A DNA stretch of 64,000 bases, taken from assembly GCA_019044685.2 (NCBI GenBank), contig JAGTXX020000014.1, positions 248,001 through 312,000 on the forward strand, in the 5' to 3' direction. The stretch comes from Nannochloris sp. 'desiccata' (lineage: Eukaryota; Chlorophyta; Trebouxiophyceae; Chlorellales; Chlorellaceae). Positions within the stretch are counted from its first letter, which is position 1; each line of letters starts with the position of its first letter. Below are positions 51,638-62,101 of the stretch, piece by piece. The notes under the pieces are model-generated. The model saw only the letters and a list, made by a program, of their open reading frames with translations, had not been told where the DNA came from and did not search any database. Made by a program: the position numbers and the translations under genes.

Positions 51638-53141
51638 TTAATCAAATCCTCTATGAATTCTCGCTCTGGTCACCCTCTGCAATGCCGTGACAAACGCACT
51701 CGTCCTCAACGGCAATCCAGTATCTTGATGCACCTTCCAGATATTCGCAAACGCCTCCGTCATTGCCCTATCCAACTTCTCATTCACCTCTTGTTCAGTC
51801 CATTTAAAATTTTGTAAATTTTGGACCCATTCAAAAAAGGATACAGTCACACCGCCCCCATTGGTATAAATATCCGGCAGCGCGATAATACCTCTTCTAC
51901 GTAATTCTTGATCTGCTTCAGGAGTCGTAGGACCATTTGCAGCTTCCGCAACTGCTTTACATTGTAACTGGCCCACAGTCTCTGCGGTGATGACCCCTCC
52001 AATGGCAGCCGGGATCAAAACGTCACACGGGACCCCCAAAATCGTATCCAACGGGATACTCACTCCATCAGGGAACGAAGCTAAAGAATGTCCTTCACCT
52101 AAATGATGGCGTAAATTAGGAATGTCGAGGCCACGTTCATTGGCAACAGCTCCAAATGCATCAGCCACCGCCACCACTTTCCCGCCATATTCATGCAACA
52201 CTTGTGCTGCCCAAGAGCCCACGTTACCAAATCCTTGAATAACAAATGTCTTGCCGAATATGTCACCCAACCCCATTGCTTTCAACAGCTCCCGAATTGC
52301 GAAAACAGTGCCGCGACCAGTGGCCGCTTCTCTGCCAAGAGATCCATGCAACCACACCGGTTTTCCAGTAACAATTCCGGGAGAATACCCCGCAAATTTA
52401 GAGAATTCATCGAATATCCAGGCCATTTCTCTTGCTCCTGTGTTCATATCTGGAGCAGGAATGTCTTCATAAGTTCCCATAATAGGCCGTAAAGCTTGCA
52501 CCAGCTTTCTTGTTAAAATCTCAAGTTCTCGTTCGCTTAGAGACTTTGGATCAACGGTGACGCCTCCTTTGGCTCCTCCAAAGGGGATGTCCATAACAGC
52601 AGTTTTCCAGGTCATAAGTGATGCCAGGGAGCGGACGTCATCGATATCTACGGCGGGATGGTAGCGCATGCCTCCTTTATAAGGGCCACGGGAGTTGTCA
52701 TGTTGCACTCGATAGGCGTTGAATGTGGCGACTTCGCCGTTGTCGCGAAGGATAGCGAGCTCCACTGCGACTTCACGTTCTGGGGTTAAAAGAAGTTTTT
52801 GGAGACGGTCTGGGTATTCTAGGTGTTGCAGTGCCTGCGTGGTAGTAAAGAGGGTTATTATTAGTTGAAAAGTAATGACGAGGACGGTGAGCGAGAGAAT
52901 GGTGGCCAAAGGTTTGTTTTTTAATAAGCGTTCAGATATCGAAATGCCTTGGAAATCAGGTGTAAGAAGTGCTCCACATGCTTACTTCTTTGATGAAGGT
53001 GTTGGTATTCTCAGAGTGAGAACTTGCGTGTCGTTGCTGGTCAGCACATGGATGAGCATTCAATAGATTGAAAGACCCAGCAGCAGATTGCAGCTGGCGG
53101 GCAATGGAGCTGAGTAGCAGGTTTCTAGTGGTAACTGCCAT
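51638..53141 (-). CDS. GDH: Glutamate dehydrogenase, mitochondrial type
   Basis: Two exons, 53141-52986 and 52834-51638, joined in phase 0 across 151 bases; 450 residues. Exon 1 codes a basic, acid-poor leader (MAVTTRNLLLSSIARQLQSA) typical of mitochondrial import. The enzyme then has RVQHDNSRGPYKGGMRYHP, the active-site lysine segment MDIPFGGAKGGVTVDP, the DMNTGAREMAWIFDE block and, in the nucleotide-binding half, FVIQGFGNVGSWAAQVLHE and AEAANGPTTPEAD. It interconverts glutamate and 2-oxoglutarate with ammonium. The size and signatures agree with the plant and bacterial hexameric class rather than the large NAD enzyme of fungi; the Rossmann GFGNVG and following acidic position suggest NAD use but do not prove it. 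Confidence 0.94.
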
Positions 53142-53432
53142 TATAGAAAGCTACTTGTGTATAGATACGGAACCTGAACACGTAATATAATAAATGATCC
53201 CTAATTGGAATGACACACACTGAATAAACCGCGGGGGCAAGGGCTAGGCACGACTGAAAATAAAGCCCGAAATTGTAGCGAAACTATATTGATAGATGAT
53301 TGGAAATGGTTTATTACTGGAAGACCCGGGCTCCTGAATAAGTGAGCTGCGGTCACGTTTCATTATTCTATTCAGTGACGAAGTCGGTGACTCACTGAGC
53401 GTGTCAAGTTGATTAAATTAGCAATCCTTGTT

Positions 53433-56225
53433 CTATAAAACAATCCCCTCTGCAAGCAGAAATATCACTTGACTAACAGCATATACCCCCAACAGCACCC
53501 ACCCCAGCTCCCTTTGCAGCCGCCATTTATACCGAAGAGGTACCGCGACAAGCAGTCCCACCAATACGGCCACTGTAAAAAGAACTAAAACAAGGACCCC
53601 AGAGGTCATTTGATAAGGAATTGCGCCAGTACGTGTGCTCGCAATAAGAATAGGACCTCCCATAGAGACAAGAAGGTTGAAAACAGGCCCACCGAAGCAC
53701 GCGGCAATCGCCATGGTACCTTGCCCGGCTTTTGAAAGTGATACCACCGCTACAAGATCCGGGACCGTCTCGCCCCAGCTAAGTACGGTTGCGCCTAAAG
53801 TATCTCTCCGTACATTCCAAATACGTCCAATCGCTTCAAAAATAGAAACGACTTCTTCAGCGGTGGCATTCAACCATAGAATGCATTGAAGAAAAGCTAG
53901 TAGAGCAAAGAAGAGGCATCGCCGGGGTCGTTGACCAGTGAACATACTCGGTTTAGAAATCTGTGCTGGTTGGAGAGCTGCAGCAAAGCTAGGAGATACA
54001 GGCACGGAAGCACCATTACTGGCACCATTCTGCAATGAAGGGCTACCTAAAGTAGTAATAGTAGCAGAAGCATCTCCGGCAAGGCCTCCACCACCACCTG
54101 CCGCTGCCGCCGTCGCCGCCTTGGTCAACCTTGACGGCAGAATAAAACTAGAAGAAAACTGCGCAGGACTCCCTATTGGATGCACCGTAAACGCCAGAGT
54201 AAGTAAAACTAAAGTAGATGAAACACACACTGTAGCAAAGACACTTCCACCAAGCGCAGCTGGTCCCATGGAGGCAGTAACTAGAAAGAATGGCGGGGCC
54301 ACAAGCGCAACCACCGATGCATATGCCATACTAAACGTGTGCCCACTATGTAGCGTAGGCATCGTCGCATGCATAAATAGAACTAACGGGGAGACTATAT
54401 AGGTAAAATACCGTCTAATGCCAATTTTCCCGTGTAAATGCAGGGTTTCCTCAAAGATATACGGGATATCCCGCCACCAGGCGGCAGCAGCTTCCTTCAA
54501 AGCCTCTGCTGAGTACCATCGTAGAAGGCTACCGGCACTATTACCAGCACGAGGAGATAGCGCGACACTGCGTTGAACGGAAGGATTTAATATAGCCGTG
54601 GTTTGTTGTGCTGTATCAGCTGAGGGAGGTGCTACAGATGCAAAGTCACCTGCAGCCACCCCCTTGCCACCGCCACCGCCACCGCCGATGCCGACGCCTC
54701 TAGGTTTTAACTTTGTATCGAAAAGGGAAGAACTACTCCCTGGCGATGATGGAGATACTTTGGACGGTTTAATTCGTTTCGGACTCATACCCCCAACAGG
54801 CAATTGGTGTTGTTGATGATGGTGGTGGTGTCCCGTGACAGCAGCAGGGCTCCCCGGGTCGTTGAAAACTTCTAGAGTAAAAGGGATCATTTCTATTTCT
54901 GCATCCTGTAGTACAGCATCTCCAGTACTAATGCTACTGGTATTGCCATTGCCATTGGTATTAAGGGCACTTGAAGGGTGTGCGTATTGATGTCTACCAC
55001 CACCACCGACACCGCTGCTACCATTTGGATAAATTGCAGTCGGGGAGGTGCCACTCCGAGTGGCTAAACAAATACCTAGGTACACAAAATACCCTCCTAA
55101 TAGAAGAAGTCCATCTACAGCAGTCAATTTACCCAACAAAAGGAGGAATAAGGTTGCTGGTGTGGCTACCATGTAGGCAGCAGCGTCCCGGATATACGAT
55201 CTGTGATCAGGGACGGGGAGGTCGGAGTTGCCTGCGAGGATGACTGCAGCGAAAACAACGCAGATAATAAAGAGACCGCCACCAAAAGTAGCACTGTAGA
55301 ATATAGAAGGAAAGATACGTTGTGTGAAAGAAGGGAAGCAATAATGGATGGATAATTAGGTAAAAAGGTGAAGGACATTAAGCTAGGCATTATTCTTTTA
55401 TTTATTTGCATTGAATTCCTACCTGACGGCAAGTTCTATATCGACGTGATCTCCAGCTGCAAGCGCTGCTACTTGTGTGAATAAATCGGGAGCTCCAGAA
55501 GCAAATGCAAAGAGAGTCACACCTGCTATATCGGGCGCCATACCCATCCTCGCTGCCAAATACTGCAATTAAAAAAGCAATAAAAAAGAAAAGCAAAAAT
55601 TGACGTTGAATATTAACAGCAAGTGCATTCATGCTAAGAGAACAATTTATACAGCTCCATAGCTCTACAAGTATTGTTACTTTCACTATATACTTAAAAG
55701 TCTAGTATTTTCCTCACCTCTATAGCTGGGCATAGAAAGATTTCAGCTGTGATTGTCATTATAAAAAATAAAAGCACCATCCACGCAAGACCCGCAATTA
55801 CCATCAGCACTTTATTATTGCAATAAAACATGGCTAAATAGTTGATACGATTGGCATCTTCCATGCAATATTCATCAACTTGGACAAAGGTACATCTATC
55901 AAAAGAAAGAAGCAAAAAATTAACGGAGAAAATTGTACTTTCTTAAAGTAAGAGTATATAAAGCGGTGGTTGAAACGGCAAGAACCATGAAATATTTAAA
56001 CACGTACTTATCAGTGGCTGTGATGTTCCAAGGATCACATACATCTCGCTGTAAGGCTAGGCAACGAGCATCGTCTGATCTACATGCGCTAGGGTGCGGA
56101 TAGTCTTCTGAGACGTGAGGGAGACCTTCGCCACGGAGGTCGGCTGCTGTTGGAAGAGCTAGCAGAGCTACAGCCAGGCCAGCGCATAGAATATGTAGCG
56201 CGCATGCACTCTTTGTGATCCTCAT
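53433..56225 (-). CDS. Cation/Ca2+ exchanger (CCX / NCLX-like)
   Basis: Four exons: 56225-56008, 55895-55718, 55562-55423 and 55293-53433, phases 2, 0 and 2, all closing; 798 residues. An N-terminal signal-type helix (LHILCAGLAVALLALPTAA) is followed by a Cys-containing loop (HPSACRSDDARCLALQRDVC). The first alpha repeat is split over exon 3: APDIAGVTLFAFASGAPDLF. The second is LGATVLSWGETVPDLVAVVSL with GPVFNLLVSMGGPIL near the C terminus. These are the ion-binding GAPD/ETVPDL repeats of the Ca2+/cation antiporter superfamily, in the CCX/NCLX branch (the GNGAPD to SGAPD form). A long cytoplasmic loop (residues ~250-470) is Ser/Gly/His-rich and differs from plant CCX. It exchanges cations such as Na+, K+ or H+ for Ca2+ across a membrane; which membrane is unknown. 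Confidence 0.9.
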
Positions 56226-56637
56226 GAACTCAAAGCATGAAAATTCTATATCTTGGTGCAGGACAGTATTTATGTATTCAATCCTTGAGGCTCAGATCAA
56301 ACAATTAGCAATGTATTGAGAAAGAAGTTGCAATATATTTATTGGTTAATTGAACTCATCGCGCGGCCGTTAATTATCCATGAGTTCTTTTTGAGGCATG
56401 TGTTTGATAAGGTTTGAAGCAAATTTGCCATGTCCAAAAATTTCAAACATTTGAAGGGGGGGGGGGGGAGAGCACGTGCACGGGGAGGGGGCCATTCGAG
56501 TTTTCAAAAACAGCTTGGCTGCAGAGTCAGCTTCCGCTTCTACTTCCAGCTGAACTATTCAAATTCTGAGAACCTTGCTGCAGGATATTCATTAATTTAA
56601 ACGTAATCACGTCTATGTATCTACGCACTGTGCAATC
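56226..56637. other. Divergent region between the exchanger and the secreted-protein array
   Basis: 412 bases between two starts. It includes a run of 13 G at 56456-56468 followed by G-rich sequence. Two divergent promoters are expected; no TATA box was clear. Confidence 0.45.
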
Positions 56638-57795
56638 ATGAAGACTTTTAGATTTGCACAGATTCTGTGGATTTGCGTGATCTTAATCTTGTTTCCAAGC
56701 ACACCAGCCTTCGCAGCATCAAACTGCAGAGGCGCCCCCTCGGTCCCTGAACAGAATGCGAAATGTTCCCAGCTGACTAGTGAGAAATCCTGCTTGTCTA
56801 AATTCGCTGACGAAAGTGAATTCATTTCAAACACCTGCCGATGGGTAACTCAATCCGGCGCTGTCACCAAAGAGATCCAAGACACATATACCCAATATGG
56901 CATGACTTGGCTGTCCAACATTACATGGCCGAAAGGTGCCAGGAGCTTTGCCCTCAAGGTTACATTACCTGGATCGGCCAGGGGGAAGTGGACGGGATAC
57001 TTAAGTTTGCAGTCAGGCCCCCAAGATGTTTCTGCTGCGACCAAGTACATGGATCCTAAAAGATCATTCACTTTCTCAGGATGCCAAACTGGAAAGACGT
57101 GTGAATTAAAGCAAACTGTCCCTAAAAACGCATTCCCATCTGCCTCATTTTTGAAAAGTGGGGTTATTTTCACTGCAATGTCTACGGATCCCGTCTTAAA
57201 CAATCAATACAACACAAATGGATATGTAGATGATACTTACCCATTCAAATTAAGGCTTGAAACTACCACAACCACCGCTGCCGGGAAACCGGCTGCTACC
57301 CCCGCCATCTCCGATCTTGTTCAGTTTGGTCCTACTAGCTATGTTATGGATACAATCTCCCCTATGAACGGCAAACAACACTATTCCCTGGTAACCTACA
57401 AGTCTTACGAGATCTCAAACGTCAAAGAAGCGAGTTGGAAGGTTCTCGTCGGTGCTAGTTTAGCCTCCAACCGTAAGAAAACAAACATGACCTCGATGTT
57501 GATGACAGAGAGCTCTTACAATGGGTATTTTGCTAAATGCAAGGCGACCTGTAGCCCTCCTACAGCTCTTGCCATTAAAGGAACTGTATGCACTGGCGTT
57601 GCATGCTCTAAACGGGCAAAATTGTTAAGTACATCTGGAAAATATAGGTTGCTTGTGAGTTACCCGACCATCACAAGTTTAAGCTCTGCTAAAGCGTATT
57701 CTACTTCACCTATGACCAGCACTTTTAATAAACAAATGGTGAAAACTGAGATTTTTGGTAAAGGATGGAAGCTTCCTGCTAAGAAATCCATCTAG
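56638..57795 (+). CDS. Secreted cysteine-rich glycoprotein, tandem family member 1
   Basis: Single exon, 385 residues. A signal peptide (FAQILWICVILILFPSTPAFA) precedes the mature domain, which starts with a Cys-rich piece (NCRGAPSVPEQNAKCSQL, SEKSCLSKF, SNTCRW). It ends, like its two downstream paralogues, with YRLLVSYPTI and KQMVKTEIFGKGWKL. Shared blocks with members 2 and 3 include GPQ after a Leu-Gln-Ser-Gly, MLMTESSY, C..TC.PP...A, and CxGxxCxxR. It lacks the acidic C-terminal extension of the other two and differs in most positions, so it is the most divergent of the three. It contains N-glycosylation sites (NITWP, NMTS). I do not recognise the family; extracellular location is inferred from the signal peptide. 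Confidence 0.8.
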   Translation: MKTFRFAQILWICVILILFPSTPAFAASNCRGAPSVPEQNAKCSQLTSEKSCLSKFADESEFISNTCRWVTQSGAVTKEIQDTYTQYGMTWLSNITWPKGARSFALKVTLPGSARGKWTGYLSLQSGPQDVSAATKYMDPKRSFTFSGCQTGKTCELKQTVPKNAFPSASFLKSGVIFTAMSTDPVLNNQYNTNGYVDDTYPFKLRLETTTTTAAGKPAATPAISDLVQFGPTSYVMDTISPMNGKQHYSLVTYKSYEISNVKEASWKVLVGASLASNRKKTNMTSMLMTESSYNGYFAKCKATCSPPTALAIKGTVCTGVACSKRAKLLSTSGKYRLLVSYPTITSLSSAKAYSTSPMTSTFNKQMVKTEIFGKGWKLPAKKSI

Positions 57796-58537
57796 AGGTT
57801 CACCTCTTCTTCCTCCAATATTACCACTGCTACTTTCTAGAAAGTAATTTTGAGGGGTCGTCTCACGGCTTCCACTGGTATTAACATGAGTGTTGCTGGT
57901 GCTTATATTCGACTTGAATGTTAATATTAAATATAATGACGTGCTCCTTTTGCCCATATCTTGACTTGGAATTGCTTATTTTTTTCGAAAATTTACTTCG
58001 TTTCTTTTCTTTGTTTTCTCGCTCTTGCCCCCGTGAACAGTTTTTTCCTTTGATAAAATAATTTAAATTTAAAGCCCAGAAATATATCAAAATTTTAATG
58101 AGATGGATGTTTTGTGGCTGAAATACGTGTGTATGAGTAATTATGTCAACTTCGTTATTTATAAAGCCTGTAAAGATTTTACTTTACTTTGGAGTGGCTA
58201 CTTTCTTCCCGGTGCCGCTGCTTGACCATGAAAATCTTGTAAAACGGCCCACGGCAAATAAAAAAAAAATGCGACAATATAATTACATATATCTGGAACC
58301 CCAAAAAGCGCGTGCCTGTGATTATAAGCGTCGCTAGCTTTCCGTATCGCGTCCAGATCTATAAAGGTTGTTGAGATTATTCACGATCTAATTTCAACAG
58401 CAGCTCGATCTTGATTTTAAACCCTTAGTAAATCACAAGAAAATTATTATAACTTAATTATAGGGGTGAAGGCCCACAAATTCGTTTGAAGGTAGTTAAA
58501 CATCGCTTCTGTCCACTGGGATTTAAAAAATCTCCAA
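57796..58537. other. Intergenic region with TATA-like box for member 2
   Basis: 742 bases between family members 1 and 2. TATAAAGG at 58360 lies 178 bases upstream of the next start codon. A motif CTGGGATTTAAAAAATCT just upstream of the ATG is shared, with small changes, with the gap before member 3. No other gene seen. Confidence 0.5.
58360..58367 (+). promoter_or_regulatory. TATA-like box of secreted family member 2
   Basis: TATAAAGG, 178 bases upstream of the start codon; a matching TATAAAG lies upstream of member 3, supporting but not proving a promoter role. Confidence 0.4.
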
Positions 58538-59982
58538 ATGAAGGTCAACCTTCTATTGCTAGCGTTAGCAGCTCTGCTGTCCTATTCTATTGCAGCTCCC
58601 ATATGCATTGGATACAAGGAGTTCCCAGATTTGAATGCCAACTGCAGAGCACGAGCAGATGAAATCAGCTGTATGCAGGGTTACGCCCTTCGGTCCGCGA
58701 ATCTGTCAGTAAGCTGCGTCTGGCATCAGCTGGCTGATGCCAAAACCATCGACCGCCAGATCGTGTATAATCGTGCTGGTTCTGTGATTGTCAGTGGAAT
58801 AAACTACCAAGGAACAGTTTGTTCCACTACCATGAAGGTTACTTTGCCCTCGTCGGCAAAAAGCCGCTGGGGCTCCTACATAAGACTTCTCTCAGGTGAG
58901 TATTACTGACTCTGTTAGAGTGTGCAATCTAATACATTGCTGTATTGGGGTGGGTCCCCATTATCCCTTCAGAAACACAATCAACTAACTACTTCTTCTC
59001 TTAACGCTTTTCAGGCCCTCAGAACACCAGCGTCTACATCGATAGCACCAGTCCTAGAGAAGCATTTGTCAGTTCTTCCTGCACTATCGGAAAAGGGGCT
59101 GCTGATTCGTGCACATTGAAAAACACCGCACCAAAAGGAAAAGCGCTGACCCCCGCTTTTAGAGAAAACTCGGCTGTGTTGGAATTTTTCACTACCGACA
59201 AGGCTTTAATTGAGCAATGGAGTGCAAATCAACGTTTATATTACAACTCTACGCTCAAATTCAAGCTGGAAATCGAAGGAACCCGTTGTAGAGACCCTAA
59301 TAAGTACCCAAAAGAGACGCCTGCTCTTCTCGATGAAGTTGCCTTTGGCCCTACATCGTACATGCTGAATGAAAATCCTAAGCACTACTTCTTGCGCAGT
59401 TATCGCGCATATAGAGTCTCTAACGTGTCTGGTATTAACTGGTCGGTTAATGTCACCAAATCTATGCATAGAAGTGGAAATAAAACGCGTTTAACTTCTA
59501 TGTTGATGCGAGAAAGTGATTATTTCACTTGGGCTGACCAGTGTACTACGAACTGTAAGCCTCCAGAGAATTTGGCATTGCCCAAAACTGTATGCAAAGG
59601 CCTTTATTGCGCAAGAAAAATTCGTGGACTTGGTCCCATAAAAGGTGCATATCGCTTATTGGTCTCTTATCCTCAAATTTCTTCCTTTATTTGGAACTCA
59701 TCTTTCGGGGAAACCACCCCTGTTAAAACAAAATTCAAAAAACAAATGGTTAAAGTAGAGATTTGGCCAAGAGTATGGTCTTTACAGCCTGTCTTACAGC
59801 GGCAGGAAGAACAAGAGGTCAAGGATGAGGGTATTTGGACTGATTCGGAAGCACCAGCACCTGATGCTGATGAAGCGGTGGCGTTAGAGGACCAAGGCGC
59901 TGGTGAAGCGCGGTCTTATATGCCTGATGATACTCCTCTATTTAAGCCACCTGTTGCGTTGCCATGGAATTCTGAAGTATAA
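58538..59982 (+). CDS. Secreted cysteine-rich glycoprotein, tandem family member 2
   Basis: Two exons, 58538-58895 and 59015-59982 (119-base intron, GTGAGT donor, TTTTCAG acceptor), phase 1; 441 residues. Signal peptide MKVNLLLLALAALLSYSIAA, then CIGYKEFPDLNANCRARADE, closely matching member 3 (KEFPELNADCRARANE). Shared blocks: ISCMQGYA, GTVCS, GPQNTS, LKNTAPKG, LKFKLEIEGTRC, MLNENP, MLMRESDYF, CTTNCKPP, VCKGLYCARKIRGLG and YRLLVSYP. It has many N-glycosylation sequons. The C terminus is an acidic extension (DADEAVALEDQGAGEARSYM) ending near TPLFKPP. No family recognised. Unlike member 3, it has an intron at the LLSG/PQN junction. Confidence 0.85.
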
Positions 59983-60565
59983 TAACTGGATAATGGATAA
60001 GAACACCTATAACAGACAAAAAAAATATATATGACAATGGAAATGTTTTAGGGTTAAACCTAACGAGCGCTACGGCCTGGGCCTCGCTGCCAAAATTGAT
60101 TCCCAACCCCTTGTTTTCTCCTTCCATGTATTTTTCACGTGCTCCAATGAAAATTGTATTGTCCGTTTTGTGATTATGACCCTGAAACCTGTAAAGAGAT
60201 CAATTTCAGAACTTTGACTCTTCTTGGCAGCTTTCCTCCCGCTGCCGCTTCCATAGAATTCCTAAAAGACACGTACAACAGCCCAGTGAAGTAATAATAT
60301 CACATTTTGATTAAACATAAACGTAAATCTGTATATAAAGGGTGGCTGAGGCAGCACGTGGCGCTGAACTTCCCAATTGCGTCAGAGATCTCCAGAGGTT
60401 CGTTGATATTCATTTCCTGATCTGCTTTTCGAAATATTTAGTTTCACCTCCAGATCCTGGCAATTTGGTATATAATTATCATCATAAACATAATTGCCAT
60501 TACTAATGCAGCTATTTGAGACATCGCATCTTGTCCAACTGGATTAAAAAATCTTTCTCAGCCCA
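59983..60565. other. Intergenic region with TATA-like box for member 3
   Basis: 583 bases between members 2 and 3. TATAAAG at 60334 lies 232 bases before the next ATG, and the CTGGATTAAAAAATCT motif at about 60539 matches the one before member 2. Nothing else recognised. Confidence 0.5.
60334..60340 (+). promoter_or_regulatory. TATA-like box of secreted family member 3
   Basis: TATAAAG followed by GG, in a position comparable to the box before member 2. Confidence 0.4.
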
Positions 60566-62101
60566 ATGAAGGCTACCCTTCTGTTATTGGCCCTGGCAGC
60601 TCTGTTGTCATCCTCTAATGCCGCACCCTTATGTTTAGGGTACAAAGAATTTCCAGAACTGAATGCAGACTGCAGGGCACGAGCAAATGAAACCAGCTGT
60701 ATGCAAGGGTACGCTTTTCGCTCCGCCAACTTGACAGTCACTTGCGTCTGGCATCACTTGACCGATACCAAAGTTATCGATCGTCAGATTGTACATAACC
60801 GTCGGGGAATTCTATCCCTTGGTGGAGTGAACTACGAAGGTACCGTTTGCTCCAATTCGGTTTCAGTGATGCTTCCAAAGTCGGCAAACGGCGTCTGGGG
60901 GACCTACATGAGAATGATCTCAGGGCCTCAAAACACCTCTCGGTGGACTAACAGTGAATTTCCTAAAGAATCATTCGTCACGTCGAGTTGTACAGCCGGT
61001 CAAGGGGCTACTGACACGTGCAGAATGAAAAATACAGCACCAAAAGGGCTTGCCCTAAACCCTGCCTTTAAATCCAACTCGATCGTGATGGACTTTTCTA
61101 CGACGGACAAAACTTTAATCGAGCAATTCAATACAAGTCAACGTTTAAATTACCCTTTGACCCTTAAATTCAAGCTTGAGATTGAAGGAACCCGCTGTAT
61201 TAACCCTGACAAATATCCCGCCGAAGGCCCGGCTATTCTCGACAAGGTCGCCTTTGGACCTAGTGCCTTTATGCTTAACGAAAACCCCAACCACTATTTC
61301 CTACGCACCTACAAAGCGTACAGAGTGGCTAATGTCACTGGGATTGACTGGTCTGTCAACGTCACCAAGTCCATGGTCAAAAGCGGGAAGAAAACAAAGA
61401 TGACGGTAATGCTGATGCGGGAAAGTGATTATTTCAACTGGACAGATAATCAATGCACCACCAATTGCACTCCTCCGGTAGCATATGCCTTGCCCAACAG
61501 TGTATGCAAGGGAATTTCCTGCTCTGGAAGGATTCGTGGACTTGGCGCCAAGACTGGTGCCTATCGTCTATTGGTTTCTTACCCTGAAATTGCTTCTGTC
61601 GATTGGAACTCTACTTTCTCAAATACTGCCCCAATACAGATCTGGCCAAAATATAAGAAACAAATGGTGAAGGTGGAGATCTGGCCAAAATCATGGTCTT
61701 TACAAGACCCAGTGGTACGGCAGGAGGAGATTGCTCTGAGTGCCGGCAAGGAAGGTGAAGCAGTCGATGCAGAGGAGGAAGCACTTGTTGAAGAGGAAGC
61801 AGCTTTTGATGACGAAGCGAGAGCAGTAGTTGAAGGCGAGGAAGTAATCGATCAGGAACCAATTTTACCCCAGCTCGGGACTACAACAACACCCATACCT
61901 TTACCAGCACCAGTAGTTGCAGCTGTAACGGTCCCTGCACCCGCATCTGTGGTAGGTCCTGCGCCAGTAGTGGAATTTGTGGCAGCGGAAGCGTTTGCAG
62001 AGCAGGCAGGAGGAGTATTGGAAGAAGAAAACGCTGGTGAAGCAAGGTCCTTCATGCTTGAATTTGATACGCCTATGTTCAAGCCAACTTTTGGCCTTTA
62101 A
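60566..62101 (+). CDS. Secreted cysteine-rich glycoprotein, tandem family member 3
   Basis: Single exon, 511 residues, the longest of the array. Signal peptide MKATLLLLALAALLSSSNAA, then CLGYKEFPELNADCRARANE, SCMQGYAFRSANLTVTC and VWHHLTDTK. The core runs in step with member 2 to VKVEIWPKSWSLQDPVV, with all the shared cysteines (TNQC-like CTTNC, VCKGISCSGR). The C terminus is an acidic region (EGEAVDAEEEALVEEEAA) followed by Pro/Ala/Val repeats (PLPAPVVAAVTVPAPASV) and a final GEARSFMLEFDTPMFKP, homologous to the GEARSYM…TPLFKPP end of member 2. The same position where member 2 has an intron (ISGPQN) is continuous here. Probable glycosylated extracellular protein; function unknown. Confidence 0.85.
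   Translation: MKATLLLLALAALLSSSNAAPLCLGYKEFPELNADCRARANETSCMQGYAFRSANLTVTCVWHHLTDTKVIDRQIVHNRRGILSLGGVNYEGTVCSNSVSVMLPKSANGVWGTYMRMISGPQNTSRWTNSEFPKESFVTSSCTAGQGATDTCRMKNTAPKGLALNPAFKSNSIVMDFSTTDKTLIEQFNTSQRLNYPLTLKFKLEIEGTRCINPDKYPAEGPAILDKVAFGPSAFMLNENPNHYFLRTYKAYRVANVTGIDWSVNVTKSMVKSGKKTKMTVMLMRESDYFNWTDNQCTTNCTPPVAYALPNSVCKGISCSGRIRGLGAKTGAYRLLVSYPEIASVDWNSTFSNTAPIQIWPKYKKQMVKVEIWPKSWSLQDPVVRQEEIALSAGKEGEAVDAEEEALVEEEAAFDDEARAVVEGEEVIDQEPILPQLGTTTTPIPLPAPVVAAVTVPAPASVVGPAPVVEFVAAEAFAEQAGGVLEEENAGEARSFMLEFDTPMFKPTFGL

Noticed and set aside
56456..56468. Run of 13 G as a possible G-quadruplex or telomere-like repeat
   Set aside because: Single homopolymer with no repeating unit; could be simple slippage or assembly error.
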